64,000 nt of DNA from Cylindrotheca closterium (lineage: Eukaryota > Bacillariophyta > Bacillariophyceae > Bacillariales > Bacillariaceae). The notes under the pieces were generated by a model that was given only the letters and a program-made list of their open reading frames with translations, was not told the origin of the DNA and ran no database searches. This document shows, piece by piece, positions 10,101 through 17,172 of this stretch (positions within the stretch are counted from its first letter, which is position 1; each line of letters begins with the position of its first letter). A program made the position numbers and the translations under genes. The stretch is from the NCBI GenBank assembly GCA_933822405.4, contig CAKOGP040000113.1, forward strand, positions 473,873 to 537,872. Direction: 5' to 3'.

Positions 10101-11499
10101 GAAATCCCTGCCCCAAAGAAACGATCGTGTCATCTTGCGTTCCTGCTCCTCTGCTATTTAACGAAGCCTCCAAATCACCTTGCAGTTCTGCAATTCTCCG
10201 CGAAAAAGCTTCGTCAGCTTCACCCATGCTAGTTTCCAATTTTACCGCTCTACTGTTCACCGAAAAACCAGCCCCACTGATGTCAATAGATTCCCCTGTA
10301 ATTTCCCAAACTCTACTATTCATGGAACCGTCGGGTGCAACCTCACTTTGCAGAGCCTTCTGACTCAACGTCGAGTCAGCACATAGCCGGGATGAGCTGG
10401 TTGGAGATGTTTCATGTGATCGCGATGGTGGCACTGGAATTGAAGATTGCGGAGATGGTACGTTATTGTTTCGAGATTCCTCTTGCGACGGAGGGCTCGG
10501 ATCTATTCTGGCGCTGCTGCTACTGCTTCCGTTGCTTCTCGATGGACTCCCCCTAGTCTCTAGATGAGGCAACGTTTCTTGTTGAGGACTCGAATCCGTT
10601 CGCACACTGCTGCTGCTTCGGTTGCTTTTCGATGGACTTCCCCTAGTCTCTGTCTGAGGCAACGTTTCTTGTTGAGGACTCGAATCCGCTCGCATGCTGC
10701 TACTGCTTCGGTTGCTTCTCGATGGACTCCCCCTAGTCGCTGTCTGAGGCGCCGGTTCTTGTTGAGGACTCGAATAAGTTCTGGCACTAGTGTTGCTGCG
10801 ATTGCTCCTCGATCTACTACCCCTACTTTCTGGAGAACTTTCCATTGTCTCTTTGTGCGCTGGGCCGTGTGTTGGTGGCGGCAGATCATCGGAAGAGGAA
10901 GAATTCTTGTCATAGGAAGAAGCATCCAATTTATCCTTTTGGGCCTGTTGGTGATTCGGTCTTTTTGGCCGTCTTCTTCGTGATCGATTCAAGAGTGTTT
11001 TGTATTTATCCTCCATCTCTCGAGTAGATTGGGATTTTTGCATACCGTCTCGCCTAGAGGCTCGATTCAAGAGTGCTTTGTATTTATCCTCCATCTCTCG
11101 AGTAGATTGGGATTTTTGCATGCCGTCTCGACTGGAGACCTCCGGTTGTGGTATCGTGGCTTTTCCCGCAGGGTTTTGCATTTCTCGATAGGTAATCGAA
11201 ACTTTATGAATGATAGGAGAACCCGAAGAGGACGCTTTCAATACTGGAATCGGAGATGACTGCTGTGATTGTTGTTGAGTTTGATCGTAATTTCCTCCAT
11301 CTCCCCGTGGTGGTGGATACGATGCTGGATGAGACAATTCATAATTTTGTCGTAGGGATTTTGCCATGGTTGTTGTTTGTGCATCCATTGTTGATGCTGG
11401 GACACCTTCCGAAATGTTATCTGATCCTCGGTTAGGTCTCCTTATTGGTTTGCGGAGATTCCGTTGACGAGAACGGGAGAGTAAGGCAGAATAATCCAT
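1126..11499 (-). CDS. Giant disordered repeat protein with one C-terminal TM segment (3457 aa)
   Basis: Unrecognised intronless gene; ATG at 11499. From the N-terminus: the motif YxALLxRSRxR three times (residue 1 and twice in a 26-residue duplication near 123-172); four 30-residue Ser/Arg repeats (about 220-340); two helical repeats containing YLQLY (about 1113 and 1213); seven ~96-residue repeats (about 1270-2000) with core IRSMVREKLLTAETFDEDNV, plus one degenerate copy; poly-Ser (about 2080-2110); five IPEEDDHARMIYRG motifs (about 2526-2765); eight ~30-residue repeats with core DELKNKLANRQLR (about 2985-3230); one hydrophobic segment (about 3378-3406); and a ~50-residue tail with NxT/S sites. 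Composition is rich in Ser, Asp and Glu. The single TM and disordered N-terminus resemble the nearby LRR membrane proteins, but no LRR is present. Function unknown; a cytoplasmic scaffold anchored to a membrane is an inference. Confidence 0.85.
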   Translation of the reverse strand: MDYSALLSRSRQRNLRKPIRRPNRGSDNISEGVPASTMDAQTTTMAKSLRQNYELSHPASYPPPRGDGGNYDQTQQQSQQSSPIPVLKASSSGSPIIHKVSITYREMQNPAGKATIPQPEVSSRDGMQKSQSTREMEDKYKALLNRASRRDGMQKSQSTREMEDKYKTLLNRSRRRRPKRPNHQQAQKDKLDASSYDKNSSSSDDLPPPTHGPAHKETMESSPESRGSRSRSNRSNTSARTYSSPQQEPAPQTATRGSPSRSNRSSSSMRADSSPQQETLPQTETRGSPSKSNRSSSSVRTDSSPQQETLPHLETRGSPSRSNGSSSSSARIDPSPPSQEESRNNNVPSPQSSIPVPPSRSHETSPTSSSRLCADSTLSQKALQSEVAPDGSMNSRVWEITGESIDISGAGFSVNSRAVKLETSMGEADEAFSRRIAELQGDLEASLNSRGAGTQDDTIVSLGQGFPQQLETTPDDYRNSRTGDVSTGEAHEIVSRGQGNEKEWNDGLGNDEAEGQASFQESPLDGSSSKNHDGGNEDGTVEQFTSVLDPWDTSAELRSAAPDPEDTDSEHKSSQPVRPEDHFFDPNSSEEMEQPSLESTDHSSIEVEYVDDEVEEDQPHESECSFTEVEYAEDEMSVEASVGVNQSPIEDAEKNQIEVNRNDVGREVSFQSHRHNNASEGPPEVYEKEPNAQREASITNKDLLNERNPSSFTVPSFFEDSHIEDLESISGYGDSVQPDSADSQLRAEDISKSSPEIRQGEDRRLTTSTGDRHGSELVEGSVSHSTSRSPQILPACGPDSSLSSVESETREDSYYSPDRQLMKRVEIERTPGSSSSDESSDDEMILDSVADLGGFPVANDDSELIRGGGEDDVEQPSSPLNDENLVEVAMGVVVDEGPTGDIAISLDESVSSTGSMKTRSFAEVMGTAPLASNASNGEVNASNAILQFEETDQNKQNDPSQALLRDADEMINARYGQLTNKHILDSVLSSREANENNKRPSESIFSKEKDSLMASNGRRDDRSLIFPWERWELRKLLLLWADGHNVDKARLHELGLLEKWMRCEDLTTDEAKYVEDVRKRRRLLQDHYKGEFQLILQGASLGELATEDRMNYLQLYARRAVGDLLTLDEVDELNSLEKEDEEMIIREFNEGMLSASARLPLSGGHMESPSETTSTESTRASDRFYMEEFEDIIVKCENGESVDEKRFGYLQLYGRSRIGQELTADEMSRLQSFLDTERRERLSFSIEETDIKAVFPPPPLETIELMIETKDTVLSGENVLGQDELKMKKFHDLIRRKLLSVQAFDEDNIDAAVGKVMRLPKAQIKVVLQNPLLASLTATTESTKNNLEENDGYSSVSSRRGSDNGDTSDDDDNDEAEKLSQDEMMMRKIRSMVREKLLTAETFNLDNVDTTVDKLMKRPRSQIRTFLQNPLPEDLTAPTEEESEVEHSEEPEACRSSSPEDSEVNDGDEEGGEKELSQDEIIMNKIRSMVREKLLTAETFDEDNVDTTVDKLMKLPRPQIIAFLQNPLPEDLTATNKKGEGRQSEESEACRSSSSEDSETSDGDEGGGEKQLSQDEIIMNKIRSMVREKLLTAESFDEDNVDTTVDKLMKLPRPQIRAFLQNPLPEGLTATDKKGEDGQSEDSEASRNSSSEDSETSDGDEGGGEKQLSQDEIIMNKIRGMVREKLLTAESFDEDNVDARVDKLMKLPRPQIRAFLQNPLPEGLTAQTGPVERNQNGDGANLEDSASSRSDGDDSEGGDDEGEEKELSQDEITMNKIRSMVREKLLTAETFDEDNVDATVDKLMKLPRPQIGEFLQNPLPEGLTAPTVAVASNQEGDGDFWGDSISGHSDRTEGGGGDDEGAAMELSKDEAKRQNIRDLVKRKMLSSSEAFDEDYINTTLDKVMELPQHQIETFFPATLGSPTTALRKRLEAGHVSSEGSNTGHSRLTLSSSDNSELRDGGDHGEELSLDEYTMNIIRNMEKFNQVNMDEEVDVEVIRCDRGSHEGQSDPSSSRNHNFDDSESVGNDDSKAAIDKLFVANTATSIKKDQFETGLVEESTTGHEKGRPIATAHLILTQSSASSSTSKSSSSSSSSSASSSSREFMAPSEIEFISRDFSVPSPDGSSAGTSTMSDSSSSESDSNPSSSSDSSSSSSYSSGKDKKFQISSAEETRQPSAGTALFEDDELSPSIDATELLPFVQLDLSVTPAIPYGIDSDSSSESSDEYGFDKGSSKSASPENPFQRNWNGNLPYQQLQAAGEGTVEEDRSDSPQESLSWIRTPRHQAQEDNGMQQIARIQDSPKSTDSAKSLEFETETDTSTFALKGKRDIDGALPISGESKKHKQTRECPSEQSLSTSSESSGSAERESRYASYRNFLSSTPEKRIWSSELRFSKASPESSGDMVDRDLPTRKDSKLALGSSQPDSPSVSTRDGSSLTGDTEVAQAICNSNGSARIKNSSFIGTDKSEKTGPALVNKSAPKSLDIDANRKENRNVTSFSTISTESILNANAEQSSKEASSMKQSPKIRYLPEDNDIARHVYLDGRASNGVTIGQENSNQQFQKAKELFSTLQTTSQSKSSLKPSFLRKQSSKVHFIPEEDDHAGMMYGNSKIKDGDETRQETSNPQFKEATELFMPLQNRSQTMPSPKPALLQAQSSKITYIPEEDDHARMIYRGELDIAGKQIHNETGLLREESSKIRYIPEEDAEARKVYRMDEFESKKDSQAKELESLGTPDANHSPPPPDQLSTKDDSRLIQYIPDEDDHARMIYRGGELESEKEVKSQSVDNTGPSPFTAHFQRTAFLLPESKTPRNLASNSVVTSETYGDFSKSNSAQDKTSAAERAILKQRKQAAQAMASAALSKLSNLAHVETQTTESQPFEMMATPEIPRRQSIERFHLSPLHVQNLDVYTGSVIVDSSSSDDEVIAQETKASWSLLSMFKLGKAKKATKKKRRRARKQKIETISGAIADIQREEFKRNSPPKAGQSNDVGEELKKKLGNIELRHVHDLKKRDPTRGHPPSLISMQGDPKSTLESVQLRSVPAPQHKDISTTAKPNIMQGELQQKMTEIKFRAESVPKRDSVSNTVKPLSMEDELKSKLANRQLRSVPKQESPRSASKPISLEDELKNKLANRQLRPVPKRERPTNAAKPISLEGELKNKLANRQLRPVPKRESPASNTAKPISMQDELKYKLVKRQAHSEYVPNQASPINAKKPISMQDELKNKLTNRQLRSEPPPKAKVSQKQEPKRMVQLRPTKLKTNVAASMPADSPLDDSPLSYDADVEDQKKNFMSSSIARKKVVHFQLPSNSAAKPSMQLSDPVTVPNHTSAKARLTSQGAESHYDVEATQYSNSSGTQNMESPSVSSSESSPFVGWSPSRCTTFWQLLVRTLVCLLLLAAIAIPVYFLQFHDRNVPEKDIGLLNLFPASEFAATESPLSSNNTANAVVERNNIFSHSFRNDP
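5500..7690 (-). repeat. Coding tandem repeat, ~290-bp unit, 7 copies plus a remnant
   Basis: Inside the giant gene. Copies recur every ~288-297 bp; the phrase encoding SMVREKLLTAE is visible near 6150, 6440, 6730, 7020 and 7310, with more diverged outer copies. Each unit has a ~55-residue helical part ending in FLQNPLPEDLTA and an acidic Ser/Glu/Asp linker. Central copies are most alike and end copies most diverged, as expected of array growth by unequal crossing over. Confidence 0.9.
10480..11130 (-). repeat. Two coding minisatellites (90-bp x4 and 78-bp x2)
   Basis: Within the 5' part of the giant gene. A 90-bp unit encoding 30 residues with GSPSRSNRSSSS is repeated about four times (about 10480-10840). 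A 78-bp unit encoding DGMQKSQSTREMEDKYKALL and flanking residues occurs twice (10984-11061 and 11062-11139), nearly identical. Both keep the frame. Confidence 0.88.
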
Positions 11500-11807
11500 A
11501 TTTCTACCCTACTCTTTCCCAGATTGTTCAGAGCCAACTATTCTCGAGCGCTTGGCTTTACTTTGCTTCAGGTTTTCCGTGACGAAGAGGAAGCGGCGGC
11601 AATCTTATTTGATAGCGGATGCAAAATTTTTGTTGAGGAAAAACGACTGAAAGTGTCATCCGGAACCAATAGAAGCTCGAACTAGTCGTAGAAACTATCG
11701 ATTCGATAGCCAACTGGCGCCTACCAGGTACAGTACCGGTACCTACAGTACCGCCTTGTTTCTTCCGTATTCTTCCTTGGTGTGAGAGTCGGTTGTGGTG
11801 TGAAGCT

Positions 11808-11885
11808 GGTCTTTTGGATTGCGCGCGAAGCGTGCGATTCCAAAAGATCAGTCTTTGATATCCCGCGAAGCGGAATATCAGAGAC
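11808..11885. repeat. Two adjacent hairpins with GCGAAGC-type loops
   Basis: First inverted repeat at 11808-11849: left arm begins GGTCTTTTGGA, right arm ends TTCCAAAAGATC, with a GAA loop between GC-rich stems. Second at 11851-11885: arms GTCTTTGATATCCCGC and GCGGAATATCAGAGAC around GAA, with two mismatches. Both centres read GCGAAGC, a loop sequence known to form very stable DNA mini-hairpins. Confidence 0.8.
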
Positions 11886-11897
11886 TTGCTTGCCGAC

Positions 11898-11949
11898 TAG
11901 GCGATGCATTGATGGATATTAAATTTAATATGCATCAATGCATGGCCTA
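11898..11949. repeat. 52-bp near-perfect palindrome
   Basis: Arms of 26 bp with two mismatches and no spacer; the inner 40 bp (11904-11943) have arms starting ATGCATTGATG and ending CATCAATGCAT with one mismatch. It follows directly after the two hairpins at 11808-11885. It could be a mobile-element remnant or a cruciform-forming site; no coding role is seen. Confidence 0.85.
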
Positions 11950-12002
11950 ACAGGGATGTGGAGGGAGGGAAATAAATAAACGTATTTCTTGATGTAAACT
12001 CG

Positions 12003-12101
12003 CACACAAGTTCGATAAATTGATCGGACTTCGTGTTGTGGAGCAATGCTGTTGTGACGGTCATTCGAATTCGTTCTCGAGCTTTCGTCTACGTTAGACG
12101 A
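12003..12101. repeat. Further inverted repeats in the same spacer
   Basis: An imperfect inverted repeat at 12003-12038 (arms around CACAAGTTCGAT and ATCGGACTTCGTG) and a perfect 7-bp hairpin TCGTCTA/TAGACGA with a CGT loop at 12085-12101. They lie on the side of the palindrome cluster nearest the 3' end of the G8 gene. Confidence 0.65.
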
Positions 12102-12214
12102 CGCAAACTCTTGACAATTGAATTGTTACTCTATCTTGATTGTTAGTATTGTATTATTGAAGCAGTCTAAAGTTATTTCCAAATGTGACCTCCTCAAAGG
12201 AATGCATTCCCTAT

Positions 12215-15200
12215 TTATTCCGAGGATCCACCTGCCCCCCGCAGCCTGCGATTTGACTCAGTCTTGTATGTGCACCAACCTTCTTGATCGTACGGGTATA
12301 ACTGTTCCAAACTGTTGGGGTAGTAGCATCCACCCCCACGATAGCATCCATATTTCACAGCGCCAGGAACACTTTCCGCGCATGAAAATGGATATGATCC
12401 CGAACAGATGCTTTCGCAGGAAGGATTCTCTGGTGGACTCGGAGTTGTAATTTCGCACTTTGTAGGGTGACACTTCGGCCCACAAATGGAAGGGAATTCG
12501 TCACTCACAATTCCACATGCTTCCAAGTCATTTGTGGCATACCCATGGGATACCAACCATTCCATTCGAGCTCCACAGGAGTGACCAGAAGCATCAGCAT
12601 TATAGACATCTGATGTGCATGTAGTGCATCCACAATAGAATTCGTTGGTAACTGGTGGCTCTGTTGGACCGGGTGTTGGCCGGAATGTTGGCGGCTTTGT
12701 TTGCGGTGCAGCAGTAGCAGGGGCGATGACAGCTTCTTCATAACAATAGTCAATGCCGTAGAAGCCACCACCATTGCAACCAGGTACAGCTTCCGTTCCT
12801 GTCCTTTCAAAACATTTCAACGACCCCTGACAGTCAGAGTCTGACGGTATTCAAGCAAAAAGAACGATGTAAGTGAATTCCAATACGGAATGAATGTCAT
12901 CCTAAGTTTCTTACCTCCGTCGCAGTCACCCTCACACTTTGTCAAGGGAAAGGCAGTTCGTGGGTTGCCATTGTTTCCTTTGTAGGTGAGGTTGTCCGGT
13001 GACCCTGTTGGCATTGACAGCTGGGCAGTAGGCGATGGTGTGGGAGGAAGTCGATTCGATGTTGGTGGCGGGCTTGGTGTTGCAAATGGTGCTGGAAATG
13101 GCGTTGGGTATGGTGTTGGGTGTAGCGTTTGCGGAGTGTGCGGTGAAGGCAGCGGTGGGGACGAGTCTCTGGTATAGGACTTGTAAGTACAAAAGTTTTC
13201 ATGCGGGTATGATTCACCTTCATTCAAATACCAACAGAGCCCATTTCTGGCGCATCCAAGAGCAGCCTTCCCTGGACTATCACTTATACATCCGTAAGGA
13301 AAGGTTCCTGGACAGAAGCCGTCACAAGATGATTCGCAATCATCTCCTGAGAAGCCAGGGTCGCATTCACACTGTGTTTCCAAATTTCCAACAGCGATGC
13401 AAGTTCCGTGACCGGAACACGTTCTTCCTTGATAAATGCATGGATTGGAGTCGCAACGTAGTCCGGTCCACCCTGGCTCACATATGCATGCTTTATCCGA
13501 ACTTACGGGCAACTCCCCAGAAACTCCAAGATAAAGTGCAGTGCAACGGCCATGTTCCCCGCATCCGGCATCTCCACAAAGGTCAATCTCACAATTACTT
13601 CCTGTAAAGCCAGCATTGCACTTGCATGTTGAAGTTGCACAATCACAATAAGAAGTGGAAGAATCACATGCATACCCACAGCTTTCAGGACAATCGGTTG
13701 GCCGTACAAGTTCATTGAGTCCATACTTGTTCTGCTGTGGATCACTGCAATCAACTTGTGGTTGGTCATTTGGCTGGACCCCTGAGCCAACACATGCCCC
13801 ATGGTTTCCCCAAGCCTCATCGGCCATAAATTCATCTCCACTCCATATGAAGCTACGGTCGTGTTGACTGTTGACGAGACCGTCTACTCCACATGATGGT
13901 CTGCCAACAACACTCAAATAAAGGTAGTCCGGAGTCCATCGATTTCCAACTACTGGATCACTAAATTCAATGACCCAATCCTTGGGGAGCGGTCCTCCCG
14001 CGATAGAAATCTTGTAGGAGTGACTCGTTCCTGATATCACTGGAACAGCAAATCCTTGCCGGGAAGATGCCCCCGAACGGTGATAATTCACATATTGCGT
14101 GGCTGTCGGTGAGCCATTTTGGCCCCTAACTCCATTCGCTTTATTCCACCAAACATCAAGTTTGAGTTGCGATGATGGCGAACTAGTGTATATTCTCAAT
14201 ACGCGTAGCGGCACTTTGCATAGAATCCCATCATGATACAAGCCTCCTCTCTCTTCTTGGCTTCGAACACATATCTTGCCGGGTAATTGCAACAAATATT
14301 CGAACTTCTGGGACGCTAAAGAGACGTAGCCAGGCGGAAAAAAGGCATCCGGTAGTATCTCTCCATTCTGTACCCTCTTTGTCTCTTCTGGCGAGAGAGT
14401 GAAGATTCCTCCATTGTTGAAGAAGTGTACCCATGTCTTATCAGTTGCTTTATTCTGCCACGCGACCTTATGGAACATATAAGTTGGCATACAGAGAACA
14501 CCTGTTTCTCCAACATCGCAATGGTGATTTGTTTCCAGTTGCACCCCATTGCCAAACACTGTATTTTCAATCAAGAATGTACCATGATCAGGAAGTGCAA
14601 CTCTTCCACGTGCATAGTAGGAATTGGTAATGTGGGCAGCGCACCCGTTATCAAACGTCTTGGTCTCTTTCCAGTAAAGAAGGTTCAGTGAATCTGTTGA
14701 AATGTGTTCGTTGTACTGCAGATCACCGGCCATATAGTGGCCAACAAAAGCATTTCCATAATCCGAATGCCCTGTAAAGGATGCTGGCACACCTCGGGTA
14801 TTCCCAAATTCATCAAATCCTTGGCATTGCGATTGATCCACATGAAACCCGTTTGTTTGCACTGATTGGTCGGTAAGCTTAGGGTAGTTGAAGCCCAAAG
14901 CATAAGTTCCAAATCGCCCACAGGAATGAAACGTGTTCCCTTCATACCGTCCTAAGGCGGAAGCGCTCTCGCAAACCTTGCCAAAGGCCATTCCCCTGCC
15001 TTGTCCACCTTCTTTGAGAAACATCCCATTGAATGAATTCACTCCTCGATTCCCAATCATATCGTTCGATGCTGCCAGAGAGAAAAAGGAGCTTTGGTTG
15101 TCTCGGGTATCACTGAGACGATTGGAGGTTCCGGGTACGGTACATCCGTGAAAGGACTCATCATTGAATGGGTATGGGCAGATCACTACGTTGTACGCCA

Positions 15201-16524
15201 ATCTATTTTGCATCTCGTTGCCATCTTCAATATAGACTCCAGCGCCTCGAACGTTGTATAAGACATTACCTTGCACTTTCGAAAGGTGCGTTCCGTGAAT
15301 GATGATTCCTCGTTGTTGGGAAAACTCGACAGCATTGTTTTGAAAGCTGCATTCGGGACAAGCCCCCACCTGATGCAAATGCAAACAGTACTTGCCCTCG
15401 ATTCCACGTTGACCACATTTTTCTACCCTTACATTGTGGATTTTTTGGATACCTCCGTTACTTTGCATAGTGTGTAATCCAACTGTACATTTTGTCCGAC
15501 CTCCTCCACAACGACAGCCCTGTGTAGAAGTGGATTCTCCAGCAATGGCTTCGGGCAAGTTGGGATCGCAAGGAACATGTTCAAAATCGTCCCCTGTGAT
15601 GATAACATTGCGGCTTAGATTGATCACCTCGGGTGTCTTCATGGAAACTTGGTTCACAGAACCAACCACTTCGAACAGAACATCATACGTTTGATCGGAT
15701 GGGCGGTCCAAACGAATACTTCCATCATTGTAAATTTGAGCAATTGTAAATTCTTGTCCCCACCCCTTAGCAAGGGGCACTATGGGTGCTATAGCAATGC
15801 GATCCCCTACTACCCACCCCATGATATGCGCATTGTGTAGGAGCTTGATGGTTGCGGACCCCTGAGGTAGTGAGTCTGAAAGTAAACTCCAAGTGCGCAA
15901 CATCGGTCGGCCTTGAATCTCCAACAAAGGATTGTCGTTGTATCCGCTAGCAAACGACCCCAAAACGCGTGACCGTAATGCGGGATGGATGGCTCCATTG
16001 TTCCGAAGGTAAATCCAAGCCTTTTGTTGGGGACTGGCTAATGACAATTCGAACCTTCCATTCCCTTCCACTACCATATATCCAGCACACAAATATTGAT
16101 CTTGATTCGATTGCGAGGAATCGTTCCAGACCAATCCCCCTTTAATGATCAAGGCGCCGAGAATCAAGGAAGTATCCATGATGAGTGTCACGCCAGTCTC
16201 GATAACGCAAATATCGTTCTGTCCGCAGGATGTAGCCTGCCATTCATCTGAGGAAGCATATATTGTAGAAGGAAATTGAATAGATACTGTTCGAGTGGGC
16301 GGGGGTCCAAGTCCATTTCCGCGACAGCGATTCTTCAAGTCCGGAAACTCGTTTTCCAATGCGGTGTAAGAATTCGGAAGGTGGTGGTTTTGAAAGTCTG
16401 CCAAATAGGGCCCTTCATCGTGTTGCCAATAAGCAGCCTGCACGACTGTAATTTGATTTTGTAGCTGAAGGAGGAGCAACAAAACCCAAGGTGCGGTTGC
16501 TTTTGTGACCAGAAAACACATCAT
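12215..16524 (-). CDS. Secreted G8 domain / beta-helix / EGF protein (1411 aa, 2 exons)
   Basis: Exons 16524-12915 and 12840-12215; intron 12841-12914 (74 bp) splits the codon of an Asp, giving CEGDCDGDSDCQGSLKCF. ATG at 16524, followed by a clear signal peptide (residues 1-30). A G8-type beta-rich region (about 60-190) with VTLIMDTSLILGALIIKGG is followed by a long right-handed beta-helix region, as in CEMIP/TMEM2 and fibrocystin-like proteins. Next come EGF-like modules (about 940-1090; CNAGFTGSNC, CEPGWTGLRC, CDPGFSGDDC), a Pro/Thr-rich linker, and Cys-rich modules, including two related ones with the pattern C-x3-C-x(4-5)-YP/FPYGC and one VPGC...DYCY module. Likely an extracellular or cell-wall carbohydrate-binding or hyaluronidase-like protein; activity not proven. 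Confidence 0.85.
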
Positions 16525-17172
16525 GATTCACCGTTCGTTATAGAAATGTCGAATGTCCCTAAATTTTCTAAAGCACTTTCAAACTTTGTGAGTACAGATG
16601 GCCACAATTTTGGCAATTGATGTTGAAAGTGATCCTGGATGCTTCCTGTCTAACTAGTATAAATTGGAAATCTTCATTCGGAGACGTTGAAGTCGAGTCC
16701 CCAATGTTGATAGGATACGTGAACGAGCCGAGGTATACTTACGCTGAAACAATCGCCTCTTCGGAGAGTTAATTGCATGCTTTTGGAAAATTACTCATGT
16801 GTGTTTCTCGTCCACCATGTGTATCAAAAAATCATGGAGCATCTCCTGATTTTTGAAGTCACGCTGGCTCGTTCCTCATACCATCAATTTCATTCACGTA
16901 CGAACGAAATACTCACCAAGATAACAGTAACCGAGAGTCTGTATGATTTAGATCTGATGCCTCAAGTTGTAGATCAATGAATGGGGTAAACAGGGTATAC
17001 ATAATTGATTTTTACACTATTGCGATGTCCATGGACTACACCTGTATCGGTAGTGTTGTTTCGTTCCTCATCATCCGTGACCCGTTTTCGCAATATGTGC
17101 GTAAAAAGCCAGCCGAATTCATTAAGGCGCACCCAAACTAGGAAGTGAGCGGAGGCATTCAGATTCGTTGGT
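16525..17172. other. Intergenic spacer, nothing recognised
   Basis: Lies upstream of the G8 gene and downstream of the first LRR gene, both on the minus strand, so it should hold the G8 promoter and the LRR gene's 3' end. A 68-codon plus-strand frame (from 16777) has no recognisable features. Confidence 0.5.

Larger units (their letters stand above)
11500..12214. other. Intergenic spacer rich in inverted repeats
   Basis: Upstream of the giant gene and downstream of the G8 gene. No convincing coding region. It holds a GTACC/GGTAC cluster at 11721-11753 and, between 11808 and 12101, a run of five inverted repeats listed separately. The short frames here are built from the palindromes and show no protein-like composition. 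Confidence 0.7.
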
